Both the position numbers and the translations under genes were made by a program. This document shows, one piece after another, positions 7,653 to 15,961 of a DNA stretch of 55,808 nucleotides. The stretch is from contig CAYWRY010000013.1 in NCBI GenBank assembly GCA_964460485.1, positions 1 to 55,808 on the forward strand. Direction: 5' to 3'. The notes below the pieces were generated by a model, which saw nothing but the letters and a program-made list of their open reading frames with translations, was not told the origin of the DNA and made no database searches. Source of the stretch: VGRF01 sp964460485 (lineage in GTDB: Bacteria; Myxococcota_A; UBA9160; UBA6930). Within the stretch, counting starts at the first letter, position 1. Each line of letters begins with the position of its first letter.

Positions 7653-8498
7653 ATGCGTTTGGCGAATCGTGGCGGGCGGGCCGTGTTGTTGTCGCGCGAC
7701 ATGACGCGCGGCGTGGATCTGGAGACGGCGTCGGCGGGGAGGTTCGGGCCGGATCCGATGCTCGCGATCGGGAGCTTCGAGGGGGTGCGAGAGTTTGCGG
7801 CGGCGGTGGACTTTTCGGGGGCGGGGGCGGTCGAGGCGGCGACGCTCGGGCCCTGCTCGCCGCGGCCGCGGGCAGTATTCGGGATCGGGCTGAACTACCG
7901 GGATCACGCGGCGGAGGCGGGGCTGCCGGTGCCGAAGGAGCCGCTGGTCTTCACGAAGTTTCCGAGCTGCCTGGTGGGGCCGCGCAGCGACGTGATCGTG
8001 TTCGGCGATCGCGTGGATTGGGAGGCGGAGCTGGTCGTCGTGATCGGGCGGCGCGCGGAGAGCGTGACCGAGGCGCGCGCGCTCGAGCACGTGGCCGGGT
8101 ACTGCTGCGGGCAGGACGTCAGCGACCGCAAGCTGCAGTTCGCGAGCCAACCGCCGCAGTTCTCGCTCGGAAAGTCGCGCGCGACGTTCGGGCCGATCGG
8201 GCCGGCGCTCGTCACGCTCGACGAGATCGCGAATCCACTCGACCTCGCCATCACCTGCGACCTCGACGCGGAGCGCATGCAGTCGTCGCGCACGAGCCAG
8301 CTCATCTTCGGGGTCGCGGAGCTGGTCGCGTACCTCTCGCGGCACTGCGAGCTGCTGCCGGGCGATCTGATCTTCACCGGCACGCCCGGCGGCGTGGGCT
8401 CGGTGCGCAAGCGCTACCTGAAGCCGGGCGAGACGATCCGCACCGAGATCGAGAGCGTCGGCGCGCTCGTGAATCGCTGCGTGGCGCCGAGCGCGTGA
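7653..8498 (+). CDS. fumarylacetoacetate hydrolase (FAH) family protein
   Basis: A 281-residue protein of the FAH superfamily, whose members hydrolyse, decarboxylate or isomerise 2-oxo acids in aromatic degradation using a divalent metal. Visible features are the FGIGLNYRDHAAEAG entry motif, KFPSCLVGP, the metal-ligand region DWEAELVVVIGR, CGQDVSDRKLQ, GPALVT and FTGTPGGVGSVRKRYLKPG near the C-terminus. The short N-terminal domain typical of this branch is present. The exact substrate is not readable. ATG 7653 is supported by GGAGGAG five bases upstream. It is first in a three-gene unit and overlaps the next gene by GTGA. Confidence 0.9.
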   Translation: MRLANRGGRAVLLSRDMTRGVDLETASAGRFGPDPMLAIGSFEGVREFAAAVDFSGAGAVEAATLGPCSPRPRAVFGIGLNYRDHAAEAGLPVPKEPLVFTKFPSCLVGPRSDVIVFGDRVDWEAELVVVIGRRAESVTEARALEHVAGYCCGQDVSDRKLQFASQPPQFSLGKSRATFGPIGPALVTLDEIANPLDLAITCDLDAERMQSSRTSQLIFGVAELVAYLSRHCELLPGDLIFTGTPGGVGSVRKRYLKPGETIRTEIESVGALVNRCVAPSA

Positions 8499-9319
8499 GC
8501 GCCGCGCTCGTCTCCGATCGCGACGACCCGCGCATCGCCGACTATCAAGCCGTGCGCGACGGCGACCTGCTCGCCGAGCGCGGGCTGTTCGTGGCGGAGA
8601 GCCGCCTCGTGGTCGAGCGGCTGCTCGCGTCGCGGCGCTTCGCCGTGCGCTCGCTGCTGCTGAACGAGGCGGCGCTCGCCGCACTCGCGCCGGCGCTCGC
8701 GGCGCATCCCGGAGCGCCGGAGCTGTTCGTGGCGTCGCGCGAGCTGATCTCGTCGCTCGCCGGTTACCGCGTGCACCAGGGCTGCCTCGCGCTGGCGGAG
8801 CGCGGCGCGCCGCTCGCGCCCGACGCGCTCGTCGCGGGCGCGCGAGCGGGTCTGTTGGTGGCGCTCGAGCAGCTGGCGGATCCCGACAACGTGGGCAGCG
8901 TGTTTCGCAATGCGCGGGCGTTCGGGGCGGACGGCGTACTGCTCGCGCCGGGCGGCGCCGATCCGCTCTATCGCAAGTCGATCCGGGTCTCGACCGGCGC
9001 GACGCTCCAGCTCCCGTTCGCGCGCTGCGCGGCCTGGCCGCGCGAGCTCGAGAAGCTGCGCGCGGCGGGCTGGACGGTGCTCGCCGCCGTCGCGCAGCCC
9101 GATGCCGTCGACGTCCGCGAGCTGGGCTGCGCCAGCGCGCCGCCGCAGCGCGTCTGCCTCGTGCTCGGCGGCGAAGGGGCCGGGCTCGGCGCGGCTGCGC
9201 GCGCAGCGGCGGACGCGTGCGTCACGATCCGCATGCGCGCGGGCTTCGACTCGCTGAACGTCGCCGCGGCCAGCGCGATCCTGCTGCACCACTTCTCGCG
9301 CGCCGAGCGCGCGCAGTAG
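8495..9319 (+). CDS. SpoU/TrmH-family RNA 2'-O-methyltransferase
   Basis: A SAM-dependent 2'-O-ribose methyltransferase of the SPOUT class with a trefoil knot, acting on tRNA or rRNA. At 274 residues it has an N-terminal RNA-binding portion (about 1-110, with RIADYQAVRDGDLL) and the catalytic part. SPOUT motif 1 is visible in NVGSVFRNARAFGADGV, motif 2 in LVLGGEGAGL, and motif 3 in SLNVAAASAILL. The target nucleotide cannot be deduced. The start is GTG 8495, overlapping the FAH stop as GTGA, so the genes are coupled. It is followed 14 bases later by the epimerase. Confidence 0.9.
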   Translation: MSAALVSDRDDPRIADYQAVRDGDLLAERGLFVAESRLVVERLLASRRFAVRSLLLNEAALAALAPALAAHPGAPELFVASRELISSLAGYRVHQGCLALAERGAPLAPDALVAGARAGLLVALEQLADPDNVGSVFRNARAFGADGVLLAPGGADPLYRKSIRVSTGATLQLPFARCAAWPRELEKLRAAGWTVLAAVAQPDAVDVRELGCASAPPQRVCLVLGGEGAGLGAAARAAADACVTIRMRAGFDSLNVAAASAILLHHFSRAERAQ

Positions 9320-9333
9320 GCCGCGACGCAGCG

Positions 9334-10191
9334 ATGCGCGTACTCGTCGCCGGCGCGGGCTACGTGGGCGCGGAGCTCGCGGGCATCCTCGCGCGCGCGG
9401 GCCACGAGGTGTTCGCGCTGCGCCGCTCGCCGCCCCGGGGCGAACGGGTGGAGGCGCTGCCGGGCGGAGGCTCGCTTCGCTGGCTGGCGTGCGATCTCGC
9501 GGACGCGCGCGCACTGAATGCGCTCGCGTGCGGGTCCGTCGACGCGCTCGCCTACTTGCTCGCCGCCGACGAGAGCGACGACGACGCCTACCGCCGCGCC
9601 TACGTAGACGGGCTCGCGAATCTGCTCGGACACCTGCGCGCGGCCGGTGCCCCGCGCCGCGTGCTGTTCGCGTCGAGCACCTCGGTTTACGCGCAGGACG
9701 ACGGGAGCTGGGTGGACGAGGCGTCGCCGGCGGAGCCGCGCGAGTTCTCGGGTCGGCGCGTGCTCGAAGGCGAGGCCGTCGCCCGCCACGCCGGCGTCCC
9801 GTCGATCGCGCTGCGCTTGGGAGGGATCTACGGGCCGGGGCGCGTCTCGCTCGTCGATGGGGTTCGCAGCGGCGCAGCGGCGGTCCCGGCTGCCCCGCAC
9901 TACACGAACCGCATCCATCGCGACGACGCGGCCCGCGCCTGCGCGCACCTGCTCGCGCTCCCCGAGCCGGCCCCGGCCTACCTCGCTGTCGACGACGAGC
10001 CCGCCGACCGCGCCGAGGTCCTGCGCTGGCTCGCCGCCCGCCTGGGCGCCCCGCCCCCGAGCGTCCAAGGCACCTCGAGCTCTGCCACGACCGGCAAGCG
10101 CTGCCGCAACACGCGACTCAGGGGCACGGGATTCTCGTTTCTCTACCCGACGTACCGCGAAGGCTACGAATCCCTAATCACTACCTCCTGA
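9334..10191 (+). CDS. YeeZ-like NAD-dependent epimerase/dehydratase family protein
   Basis: A 285-residue extended-SDR protein resembling YeeZ-type nucleotide-sugar epimerase relatives. The Rossmann motif GAGYVG is at residues 7-12, a SSTSVYAQ segment corresponds to the catalytic Ser/Thr region, and RLGGIYGPGR follows. The usual YxxxK is weak: the expected position reads EFSGRRVLE, so catalysis may be altered or lost, as in other YeeZ homologues. The C-terminal NTRLRGTGFSFLYPTYREG segment is characteristic of the YeeZ group. ATG 9334 is chosen because the Rossmann strand starts immediately after it. It is last in the FAH-methyltransferase unit. Confidence 0.8.
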   Translation: MRVLVAGAGYVGAELAGILARAGHEVFALRRSPPRGERVEALPGGGSLRWLACDLADARALNALACGSVDALAYLLAADESDDDAYRRAYVDGLANLLGHLRAAGAPRRVLFASSTSVYAQDDGSWVDEASPAEPREFSGRRVLEGEAVARHAGVPSIALRLGGIYGPGRVSLVDGVRSGAAAVPAAPHYTNRIHRDDAARACAHLLALPEPAPAYLAVDDEPADRAEVLRWLAARLGAPPPSVQGTSSSATTGKRCRNTRLRGTGFSFLYPTYREGYESLITTS

Positions 10192-10504
10192 CCGTTGCAC
10201 CCTGACGCCCGCGAACAACGCTCCGCCCCCCTTTCCACCTCGAACGAGAAGTGCCGGGAGCCGCGCCTCGAAGGCGCGGCTCCCGGCACCCTCCTGCAAC
10301 CAAAGTGTGCTCGGGAGTCCTCGACCCGAGTAAAAGCCGCGCGCGGGGGGCGGGGGTCGCGGAGCGAACCCCAGGCGCAGGCCGCGCGCACGGCAATCCC
10401 AGCGGCGTCGACCTCGCGCGTCGCAAGGCAACCGTCAACGCGGCCAAGCGGGTGAGCGAAGCGAGCCCCCGTCCCCCGCGCGCGGCGTCGCCCGATCGAG
10501 CGCC
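10192..10504. other. convergent intergenic region with divergent copy of the dispersed repeat
   Basis: These 313 bases lie between two converging genes and hold no supportable gene. They contain an 18-bp perfect hairpin (10251-10289), then a G-rich block, AGGCGCAGGCCG, GGCAATCCC and GGTGAGCG-AAGCGAGCCCCC. These appear in the same order as in the copy at 12960-13219, and GGCAATCCC is shared with the copy at 55531-55775. The element spans about 10250-10470 in the same orientation as the 12960 copy. Similarity is partial, so this is a divergent member. Confidence 0.5.
10251..10289. repeat. 18-bp perfect hairpin with CGA loop
   Basis: The arm 10251-10268 is the exact reverse complement of 10272-10289, leaving a three-base loop CGA. 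The core reads GCGCC-TCGAA-GGCGC, as in the other two strong hairpins of the window. It begins 60 bases after the epimerase stop. There is no T-tract, so it is not a canonical intrinsic terminator, although it could block polymerase from either side. Confidence 0.85.
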
Positions 10505-11980
10505 CTACCCGCTGAGCACCCGCGGCACCACCCACCAGCACCACGCAGACACGATCAACGCCGCCAACAGATCGAGCACAGCTCCGGTCCGAGCCATCAC
10601 GGGCACACTGACATACCCCGATCCGAACACGATCGCGTTCGGGGGCGTGCCGGCGGGGAGCGCGAAGTCGCACGACGAGGCGAGCGCGGCGGAGACGAGG
10701 GCGACGTTCGTGTGCGCGGGCGCCACGCTGGTCACGAGGATCGGCAGCATCACCGCGGTCGTCGCGACGTTCGACGCAAACGCGGAGAGCGCGACCGTCG
10801 CGAGGCTCGCGAGGACGACCTGCGCGAAGGGCGGGAACGCCCGCAGCGCGGCCATCTGCACGCCGATCCAGTCGGAGAGACCGCTCGCCTCGACGGCGGC
10901 GGCCATCGAGAAGCCGCCGCCGAGCAGCACCAGGGCGTCCCACGGGAGCTGGCGGAAGGCGCGCGGCGGGAGCACGGGCGCGCCGCTCACGCGCCACAGC
11001 ATCAGCGTCGCCGAGGCGGACAGCGCGATCGCGGCCTCGACGTGCGCGCCTCTCAGCTCGAAGGCGCTGACGAGCGGCTTCAGCGCGTCGGTGAGCGGCT
11101 TGCCTGCGATCCAGAGCCCGGCGGCGGCGACGAACACGACGGCGACCGCACGCTCGGTGGGCTTCAGCGGCCCGAGCTGGGCGGCCTCGGCGTCGAGGGC
11201 CGCGCGGCCGGCGGCGCCGGGCGGCGCGTCCGCGCGGCCGAGGCGCCAGAGCGCGAGCCAAACCACGGGCGCGAACGCGAGCACGAAGGGCAGGCCGATC
11301 GAAATGAACTCCAGGAAGGAGATCTCGACGCCGCGCTCCGCGAGGAACCCGGAGAGCTGCGCGTTGGGCACCGTCCCGATCTTCGTGCCCATGCCGCCGA
11401 CGTTCGCGCCGTAGGCGATCGCGAGCATCAGCGCGCAGCCGAAGCTGGCGAGCCGCCGCCCCGCTTGCCGCTCCAGCTCGTGCTGCACGGCGAGGCCGAT
11501 CGGCAGCATCATCGCCGCGGTCGCGGTGTTCGAGATCCAGAGCGAGACGAGCGCGGTCGCGGCGAGCACGCCGAACAGCAGCCGCGCGGGCTCGACGCCG
11601 ACGCGCCGCATGATGCCGAGCGCGACGCGGCGATGGAGGTTCCACTGCTGCATGGCCGCCGCGATGCCCATGCCGCCGAGGAACAGGAAGATGTAGGGGT
11701 CGACGTAGGGCAGGAACGCGCCCAGGGCGTTGGCGCCGAAGTCCTCGCCGTGGACGCGCGAGAGCGGGTAGATCACGAGGGGGATGAGCGCGGTCCACCA
11801 CAGCGGCACCGCTTCGCCGATCCACCAGATCGCCATCCACGCCGTAACACCCGCCGCGAGCGCGGGCAGCGCGCCGTGCTCGCCCACGTGGCGCAACGGC
11901 GAGTCGAGCAGCGCGAGCGAACCGAAGGCCGCGAGCCCGAGCGCGAACGGGATCGGCTTGATCGTCACGCGGCTCGGCAC
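10505..11980 (-). CDS. DASS/SLC13-family anion:Na+ symporter
   Basis: A 491-residue inner-membrane transporter of the divalent anion:sodium symporter family (dicarboxylates such as succinate, or sulfate). About eleven to twelve hydrophobic segments are visible. The two family-defining SNT-type motifs that bind substrate and sodium are present: SNTATAAMMLP in the first half and SNVATTAVMLP in the second. GTPPNAIVFGSGY near the C-terminus is the conserved second hairpin region. The start is GTG 11980, six bases after a TAGAAT hexamer and without a Shine-Dalgarno, so the message may be leaderless. The substrate cannot be assigned. It is divergent from the methyltransferase gene. Confidence 0.9.
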   Translation of the reverse strand: MPSRVTIKPIPFALGLAAFGSLALLDSPLRHVGEHGALPALAAGVTAWMAIWWIGEAVPLWWTALIPLVIYPLSRVHGEDFGANALGAFLPYVDPYIFLFLGGMGIAAAMQQWNLHRRVALGIMRRVGVEPARLLFGVLAATALVSLWISNTATAAMMLPIGLAVQHELERQAGRRLASFGCALMLAIAYGANVGGMGTKIGTVPNAQLSGFLAERGVEISFLEFISIGLPFVLAFAPVVWLALWRLGRADAPPGAAGRAALDAEAAQLGPLKPTERAVAVVFVAAAGLWIAGKPLTDALKPLVSAFELRGAHVEAAIALSASATLMLWRVSGAPVLPPRAFRQLPWDALVLLGGGFSMAAAVEASGLSDWIGVQMAALRAFPPFAQVVLASLATVALSAFASNVATTAVMLPILVTSVAPAHTNVALVSAALASSCDFALPAGTPPNAIVFGSGYVSVPVMARTGAVLDLLAALIVSAWCWWVVPRVLSG

Positions 11981-11986
11981 GCGCGC

Positions 11987-11992
11987 ATTCTA
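11987..11992 (-). promoter_or_regulatory. predicted -10 hexamer, leaderless symporter gene
   Basis: TAGAAT on the minus strand is separated from GTG 11980 by only GCGCGC. It is the closest match to the TATAAT consensus in the set. The promoter is back to back with that of the methyltransferase gene. Confidence 0.5.
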
Positions 11993-12013
11993 TGGAGGCG
12001 AGCTGGCGAGGGC

Positions 12014-12019
12014 TACGGT
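12014..12019 (+). promoter_or_regulatory. predicted -10 hexamer, leaderless methyltransferase gene
   Basis: TACGGT is followed by eight bases and then ATG 12028, with no ribosome binding site in the gap. Confidence 0.45.
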
Positions 12020-12027
12020 TCGCCGCC

Positions 12028-12909
12028 ATGTCCGCCGCCGATTCCGCCGCCGCACGCGCCGCATTCGCGAGGTCGCTGCTCGACAAGAGCCCCGAGCTGT
12101 CCGAGCGGATCGTCGCCGCGTTCGCGGCGGTGCCGCGCGAGGACTTCGTGGGCCCCGGGCCTTGGCTCACGCTGCCGGACGCAGCGGGCTATCGCTCCAC
12201 GCCCGACGCCGACGTGCGCCACGTTTATCAGGACGTCGCGATCGCGCTCGATCCCGCGCGCATGTTGAACAACGGCTCGCCGGGCTTCCTCGCGCGCGTG
12301 ATCGCCGCGCTCGACGTGCGAGAGGGCGAGCGCGTCGCGCACATCGGCTGCTCGACCGGCTACTACACCGCGATCCTCGCGCAGGTGGTCGGGCCGAGCG
12401 GCCGTGTGCTCGCGGTGGAGCTGGCGCCGGATCTCGTCGAGACCGCGCGCAGGCTGCTCGCGCGCTGGAAGCAGATCGAGGTGCGCCACGCGGACGGCGT
12501 CACGCAGCCCACCGAGCCGGTGGACGTGATCTTCGTGCACGCGGGCGTGACCCACCCGCAGCCGCGCTGGCTCGAGATGCTCGCGCCCGGCGGCCGGATC
12601 GCGCTCTCGCTCACCGCGATCCTCCCGCCCACCCGCATCCGGCGCATCATCCGCGACCACGCCGGCTGGGTGCTGGTCGCGAAGCGCACGCCGCGCGGCT
12701 TCTCCGCGCGCTTCCTCGAGCTGATCGGCGTGCAGGCGCTGCTCGGAGGCCGCGACAGCGCGGTGCAGGCGCGCCTGCGCGCCGCCTACTCGCGCGAGCG
12801 CGGCGAGCGCCCACCGGTCGCCTCGCTGCGCCTCGACGCGCACGCGCAGGAAGCGGACTGCTGGCTGCACGAAGAGAAGTTCTGCCTGAGTCGGCGGGAG
12901 CTTCCGTAA
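12028..12909 (+). CDS. protein-L-isoaspartate O-methyltransferase-like protein
   Basis: A 293-residue SAM-dependent methyltransferase of the PCMT type, which methylates isoaspartyl residues in damaged proteins. The N-terminal helix region RIVAAFAAVPREDFVGP matches the PCMT entry segment, and the SAM motif reads VAHIGCSTGYYTAIL (VLEIGTGSGY in classical enzymes). An acidic VELAPDLVE motif II and the APGGRIAL motif follow. The C-terminal 80 residues exceed the classical enzyme and may recognise another substrate. ATG 12028 is preferred because TACGGT lies eight bases upstream. ATG 11992 in the same frame would add twelve residues but would place translation across that hexamer. Confidence 0.75.
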   Translation: MSAADSAAARAAFARSLLDKSPELSERIVAAFAAVPREDFVGPGPWLTLPDAAGYRSTPDADVRHVYQDVAIALDPARMLNNGSPGFLARVIAALDVREGERVAHIGCSTGYYTAILAQVVGPSGRVLAVELAPDLVETARRLLARWKQIEVRHADGVTQPTEPVDVIFVHAGVTHPQPRWLEMLAPGGRIALSLTAILPPTRIRRIIRDHAGWVLVAKRTPRGFSARFLELIGVQALLGGRDSAVQARLRAAYSRERGERPPVASLRLDAHAQEADCWLHEEKFCLSRRELP

Positions 12910-12959
12910 CAAGCTCGGAGACATCGCGAGGACTCGAACTCGCCGCCGCCTCCGCTCGA

Positions 12960-13219
12960 CGACCCAACGAAGCTCGGGCGCCTCGATGGCGCCCGAGCTT
13001 CGCCCTCCCCACGAAGGAAGTCCGCGCCCCCGGGTTCCACCGCGAAGCGCCGGCGCGAGGGGCGGGCGGGGCGGGGGGCGCAGCGCAGGCCCGGTCCGAG
13101 GCACGCTCGTCGCAAGCCCACGCGCCCCACTGCGCGGCGTGAGCGCGAAAGCGCGCCCAATCGCAGCGCCCTCTCCTCCACTGCCGACGCACGCCGCGGA
13201 GCCAAGGGCCGGAGTCGCG
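12960..13219 (-). repeat. dispersed hairpin-ended repeat, copy A
   Basis: Read on the minus strand, this aligns over its whole length with 55531-55775 on the plus strand. Shared blocks in order: CGCGACTCCGGCCCTTGGC; TGGAGGAGAG; TTGGGCGCGCTT plus CGCGCTCAC; CCGCGCAG; TGCCTCGGACCGGGCCT plus CGCTGCG; CGCGCCGGCG; GGGAGGG; and a terminal hairpin followed by TTGGGT. The hairpin here pairs 12968-12982 with 12988-13002 (15 bp) around the loop TCGAT. Substitutions are scattered and the hairpin arms have been replaced wholesale, so this is an old non-identical copy, not a recent duplication. Confidence 0.85.
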
Positions 13220-13312
<93 letters not shown>

Positions 13313-13328
13313 CGCCGCCTCCGCGCTC

Positions 13329-14393
13329 CTAGTCCGCGGGAGCGAACTTCTCGAAGCGCGCTTTGTCGTTCGCCTTCATGTAGGCGTCGCGGCCGGTGAT
13401 GGCGCCGCTGGTGGCCAGCGCGAACAGCGCGTCGTCCATCGCCTGCATGCCCTCGGCCTTCCCGCCCTGGATCACCGAGGCGAGCATCTGGATGTTGCCC
13501 TCGCGGATCAGGTTCGGAAGGCCCTGGGTGCGCAGCAGGATCTCGTGCACCGCCATGCGGCCCTTGCCATCGGCGGTGGGCAGCAGCAGCTGCGCCACCA
13601 CCGCCGCGAGCGATTCGCTGAGGCTGAGGCGCACCTGGGGCTGCTCGCTCGCGGGGAACGCGTCGATGATGCGGTCGATGGTCTTCGCGGCGTTGTTGGT
13701 GTGCAGCGTGCCGAACACGAGCATGCCCATCTCGGCCGCGGTGATCGCCAGCGCGATCGTCTCCCGGTCGCGCATTTCGCCCACGAGCACGACGTCGGCG
13801 TCTTGCCGGACCGCGGCGCGCAGCGCCGGCGCGAAGCCCTTGGTGTGGAGGCCGACCTCGCGGTGCGAGAGCACCGATTGCTGGTTCTGATGCACGAACT
13901 CGACGGGATCCTCGATCGTCACGATGTGGCGCGAGGTCTCGCGGTTGATCTTGTCGATGATCGCGGCGAGTGTGGTCGACTTGCCCGAGCCGGTCGGACC
14001 GGTCACCACCACGAGGCCCTGGCGCAGGTCGGCGAGCTTCGTGATCGCCGGCGGGAGCTTCAGGTCGGCGGCGGAGAGGATCTTCTCCGGGATGATGCGG
14101 AACACGGCGCCAGCGCCGTGCTGCTGAGCGAAGTAGTTCGCGCGGAAACGCGCGACGCCTTCGAGGCCGTAGGCGAAGTCCGCGTCGCTCGTCCGCTCGA
14201 ACTCCAGCCAGCGATGCTCGGTGGCGACCTCCTTCATCATCGCCCGCAGCCGCGCGTCTTCGAGCGACGGCCAGCCGGGGATCTCCGCGAGCTCGCCGTT
14301 CACGCGCACGCGCGGCGCGCGGCCCGCCGCGAGGTGCAGGTCCGAGCCCTTGTTGTCCTTCAGGTAGCGGAGCAGTTTGTCGAGTTCGGCCAC
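13329..14393 (-). CDS. pilT: type IV pilus retraction ATPase PilT
   Basis: A hexameric cytoplasmic ATPase that powers pilus retraction for twitching motility and DNA uptake. It is 354 residues, the standard PilT length. Walker A GPTGSGKST is at 132-140, the Walker B region is DVVLVGEMRDRETI with the catalytic Glu, the His box is FGTLHTNNAAKTIDRII, and the C-terminal retraction motif appears as GLPNLIREGNI. ATG 14393 starts four bases after the stop of the paralogous upstream gene, so the two form an operon. It converges with the methyltransferase gene across the repeat region. Confidence 0.95.
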   Translation of the reverse strand: MAELDKLLRYLKDNKGSDLHLAAGRAPRVRVNGELAEIPGWPSLEDARLRAMMKEVATEHRWLEFERTSDADFAYGLEGVARFRANYFAQQHGAGAVFRIIPEKILSAADLKLPPAITKLADLRQGLVVVTGPTGSGKSTTLAAIIDKINRETSRHIVTIEDPVEFVHQNQQSVLSHREVGLHTKGFAPALRAAVRQDADVVLVGEMRDRETIALAITAAEMGMLVFGTLHTNNAAKTIDRIIDAFPASEQPQVRLSLSESLAAVVAQLLLPTADGKGRMAVHEILLRTQGLPNLIREGNIQMLASVIQGGKAEGMQAMDDALFALATSGAITGRDAYMKANDKARFEKFAPAD

Positions 14394-14397
14394 GGCG

Positions 14398-15837
14398 TCA
14401 CCCCTTGATCCGCTTCGGGTCGTCGGCGTTGCGCAGCGCCTCCTCTTTCGTGATCGAGCCGCTCGCGAGCAGCTTGTTCAGCGAATCGTCGAGCAGGGTC
14501 ATGCCCGCGCTCGCGCCCATCTGCATCACCGAGAAGAGCTGGAAGGTCTTGTTCTCGCGAATCAGGTTGCCGACCGCCTTGTTGTTGACGAGGACTTCCA
14601 GCGCGGGCAGTCGACGCGTGCCATCCTTGGTCGGCACGAGCCGCTGCGAGATCACCGCGCGCAGCGACTCGGAGACCATGTTGCGGATCTGGTCCTGCTG
14701 ATCCGCGGGGAAGACGCCTACCAGGCGGTTGATCGTGCGGATCGCGCTGTTGGTGTGCAGCGTGCCGAGCACGAGGTGGCCGGTCTCCGCGGCGGTCAAC
14801 GCGAGCGAGATCGTCTCGAGGTCGCGGAGCTCGCCGATCACGATCACGTCCGGGTCCTCGCGCAACGCAGCGCGCAGCGCGCGCGCGAACGACTCGGTGT
14901 GCGGGCCCACGTTGCGCTGGTTCACTCCGCAGGCCTTCGGCGCGTGGAGGAACTCGATCGGATCCTCGACCGTGAGGATGTGCTCCTTGCGCTCTTCGTT
15001 GATCAGGTTGACCAGCGCCGCGAGCGTCGAGGATTTCCCGCAGTTCGCGGGGCCGGTGACGAGCACGAGCCCCTGATGGAAGTTGGTGAAGCGCGCGAGG
15101 CCCATGGGCAGGCCGAGGCCGTCGAGCGTGGGGACTTCCGTCGGGATCACGCGGAAGACGCCGTCGTGGCCGCGCTGCTGCCGGTAGAGGTTCACGCGGA
15201 AGCGCCCGATGCCGGGCGCTTCGTAGGCGAGGTCGAGCTCGCCGCGATCCTGGAACAGCGTGGCCTGCTCGGGCGTGAGCGCGGAGAGCACGAGGCGCTC
15301 GGACTCTTCCGCCGCGATCGCGCGCTCGCCGACCGGCACGAACTTGCCGTGCAGGCGCAGCCGCAGCGGCTGGCCGGCGTGGATGTGGACGTCGCTCGCG
15401 CCTCGCTCGACGCCGACCCGCAGCAAGTCGTGGAGCGAGCCTCCGCTCGCCGGCGGCGCCGGGCGCGGCGCGCTGCGCGCGGCGGCCGCGGGCTTCGCGG
15501 CGACCTCGGGGGCTCGCGCGGCCGCGGCCGCCGCGGGCGCGCGCGCAGCCGCCGCCGGTGTCGCCGTTCGCGGCGGCGCCGCGACTTCGGGCTGCGCGTC
15601 GGCGGAGGACACCGCCTGCATCGCCTTCTGCTTCGCGACGATCTGGTCGCGCGCCTTCAGCACCTGCGAGAGCTGCGCCTGGCTCAGGAAACCGAGCTCG
15701 CAAAGCAAAGTGCCCAGGTTCTTCTCGCCGCCGCCCTCGGCCTGCTTGCGGGTCGCGATGGCGAGCTGGTCGTCGGTGATCAGCTTCAGGTGGACGGCGA
15801 TGCGTCCCAGGAGCGGTTGCGGCGGAGCGGCAGCCAT
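14398..15837 (-). CDS. PilT-like ATPase with N-terminal degenerate MshEN-type domain (PilT2/PilU-like)
   Basis: A 479-residue type IV pilus ATPase paralogous to the adjacent PilT. Residues 1-75 form a short helical domain (LGRIAVHLKLI, LGTLLCELGFLSQAQLSQVL) of the kind found at the N-terminus of GspE/PilB proteins, not usual in PilT. An Ala/Pro-rich linker (about 85-130) follows, then the PilT-type ATPase core. Walker A reads GPANCGKSS (262-270), still GxxxxGKS. The Walker B region is DVIVIGELRDLETI, and the His box LGTLHTNSAIRTINRLV is intact. It probably assists or modulates retraction. A TAAGTT hexamer (15873-15868) lies 30 bases upstream. Confidence 0.85.
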   Translation of the reverse strand: MAAAPPQPLLGRIAVHLKLITDDQLAIATRKQAEGGGEKNLGTLLCELGFLSQAQLSQVLKARDQIVAKQKAMQAVSSADAQPEVAAPPRTATPAAAARAPAAAAAARAPEVAAKPAAAARSAPRPAPPASGGSLHDLLRVGVERGASDVHIHAGQPLRLRLHGKFVPVGERAIAAEESERLVLSALTPEQATLFQDRGELDLAYEAPGIGRFRVNLYRQQRGHDGVFRVIPTEVPTLDGLGLPMGLARFTNFHQGLVLVTGPANCGKSSTLAALVNLINEERKEHILTVEDPIEFLHAPKACGVNQRNVGPHTESFARALRAALREDPDVIVIGELRDLETISLALTAAETGHLVLGTLHTNSAIRTINRLVGVFPADQQDQIRNMVSESLRAVISQRLVPTKDGTRRLPALEVLVNNKAVGNLIRENKTFQLFSVMQMGASAGMTLLDDSLNKLLASGSITKEEALRNADDPKRIKG

Positions 15838-15945
15838 GGCGCCCTACATCGGAGGCTCCCGGGTGCGAACTTAGGCCCGCGCGCCGCGCGCCGGGCCCGG
15901 GGCGGCGCGCTACCCGCCGCCCCGGCGGGCGGAGGGCCCATTCCT

Positions 15946-15951
15946 TAGAGT
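15946..15951 (+). promoter_or_regulatory. predicted -10 hexamer, leaderless DAHP synthase gene
   Basis: TAGAGT is followed by ten bases and ATG 15962; no Shine-Dalgarno is visible in the gap. Confidence 0.45.
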
Positions 15952-15961
15952 CCCGCGCCCT

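Noticed and set aside
9334..10191. UDP-glucose 4-epimerase or other named sugar enzyme
   Set aside because: The YxxxK catalytic motif is not clear and the C-terminus matches the uncharacterised YeeZ group, so no specific substrate can be claimed.
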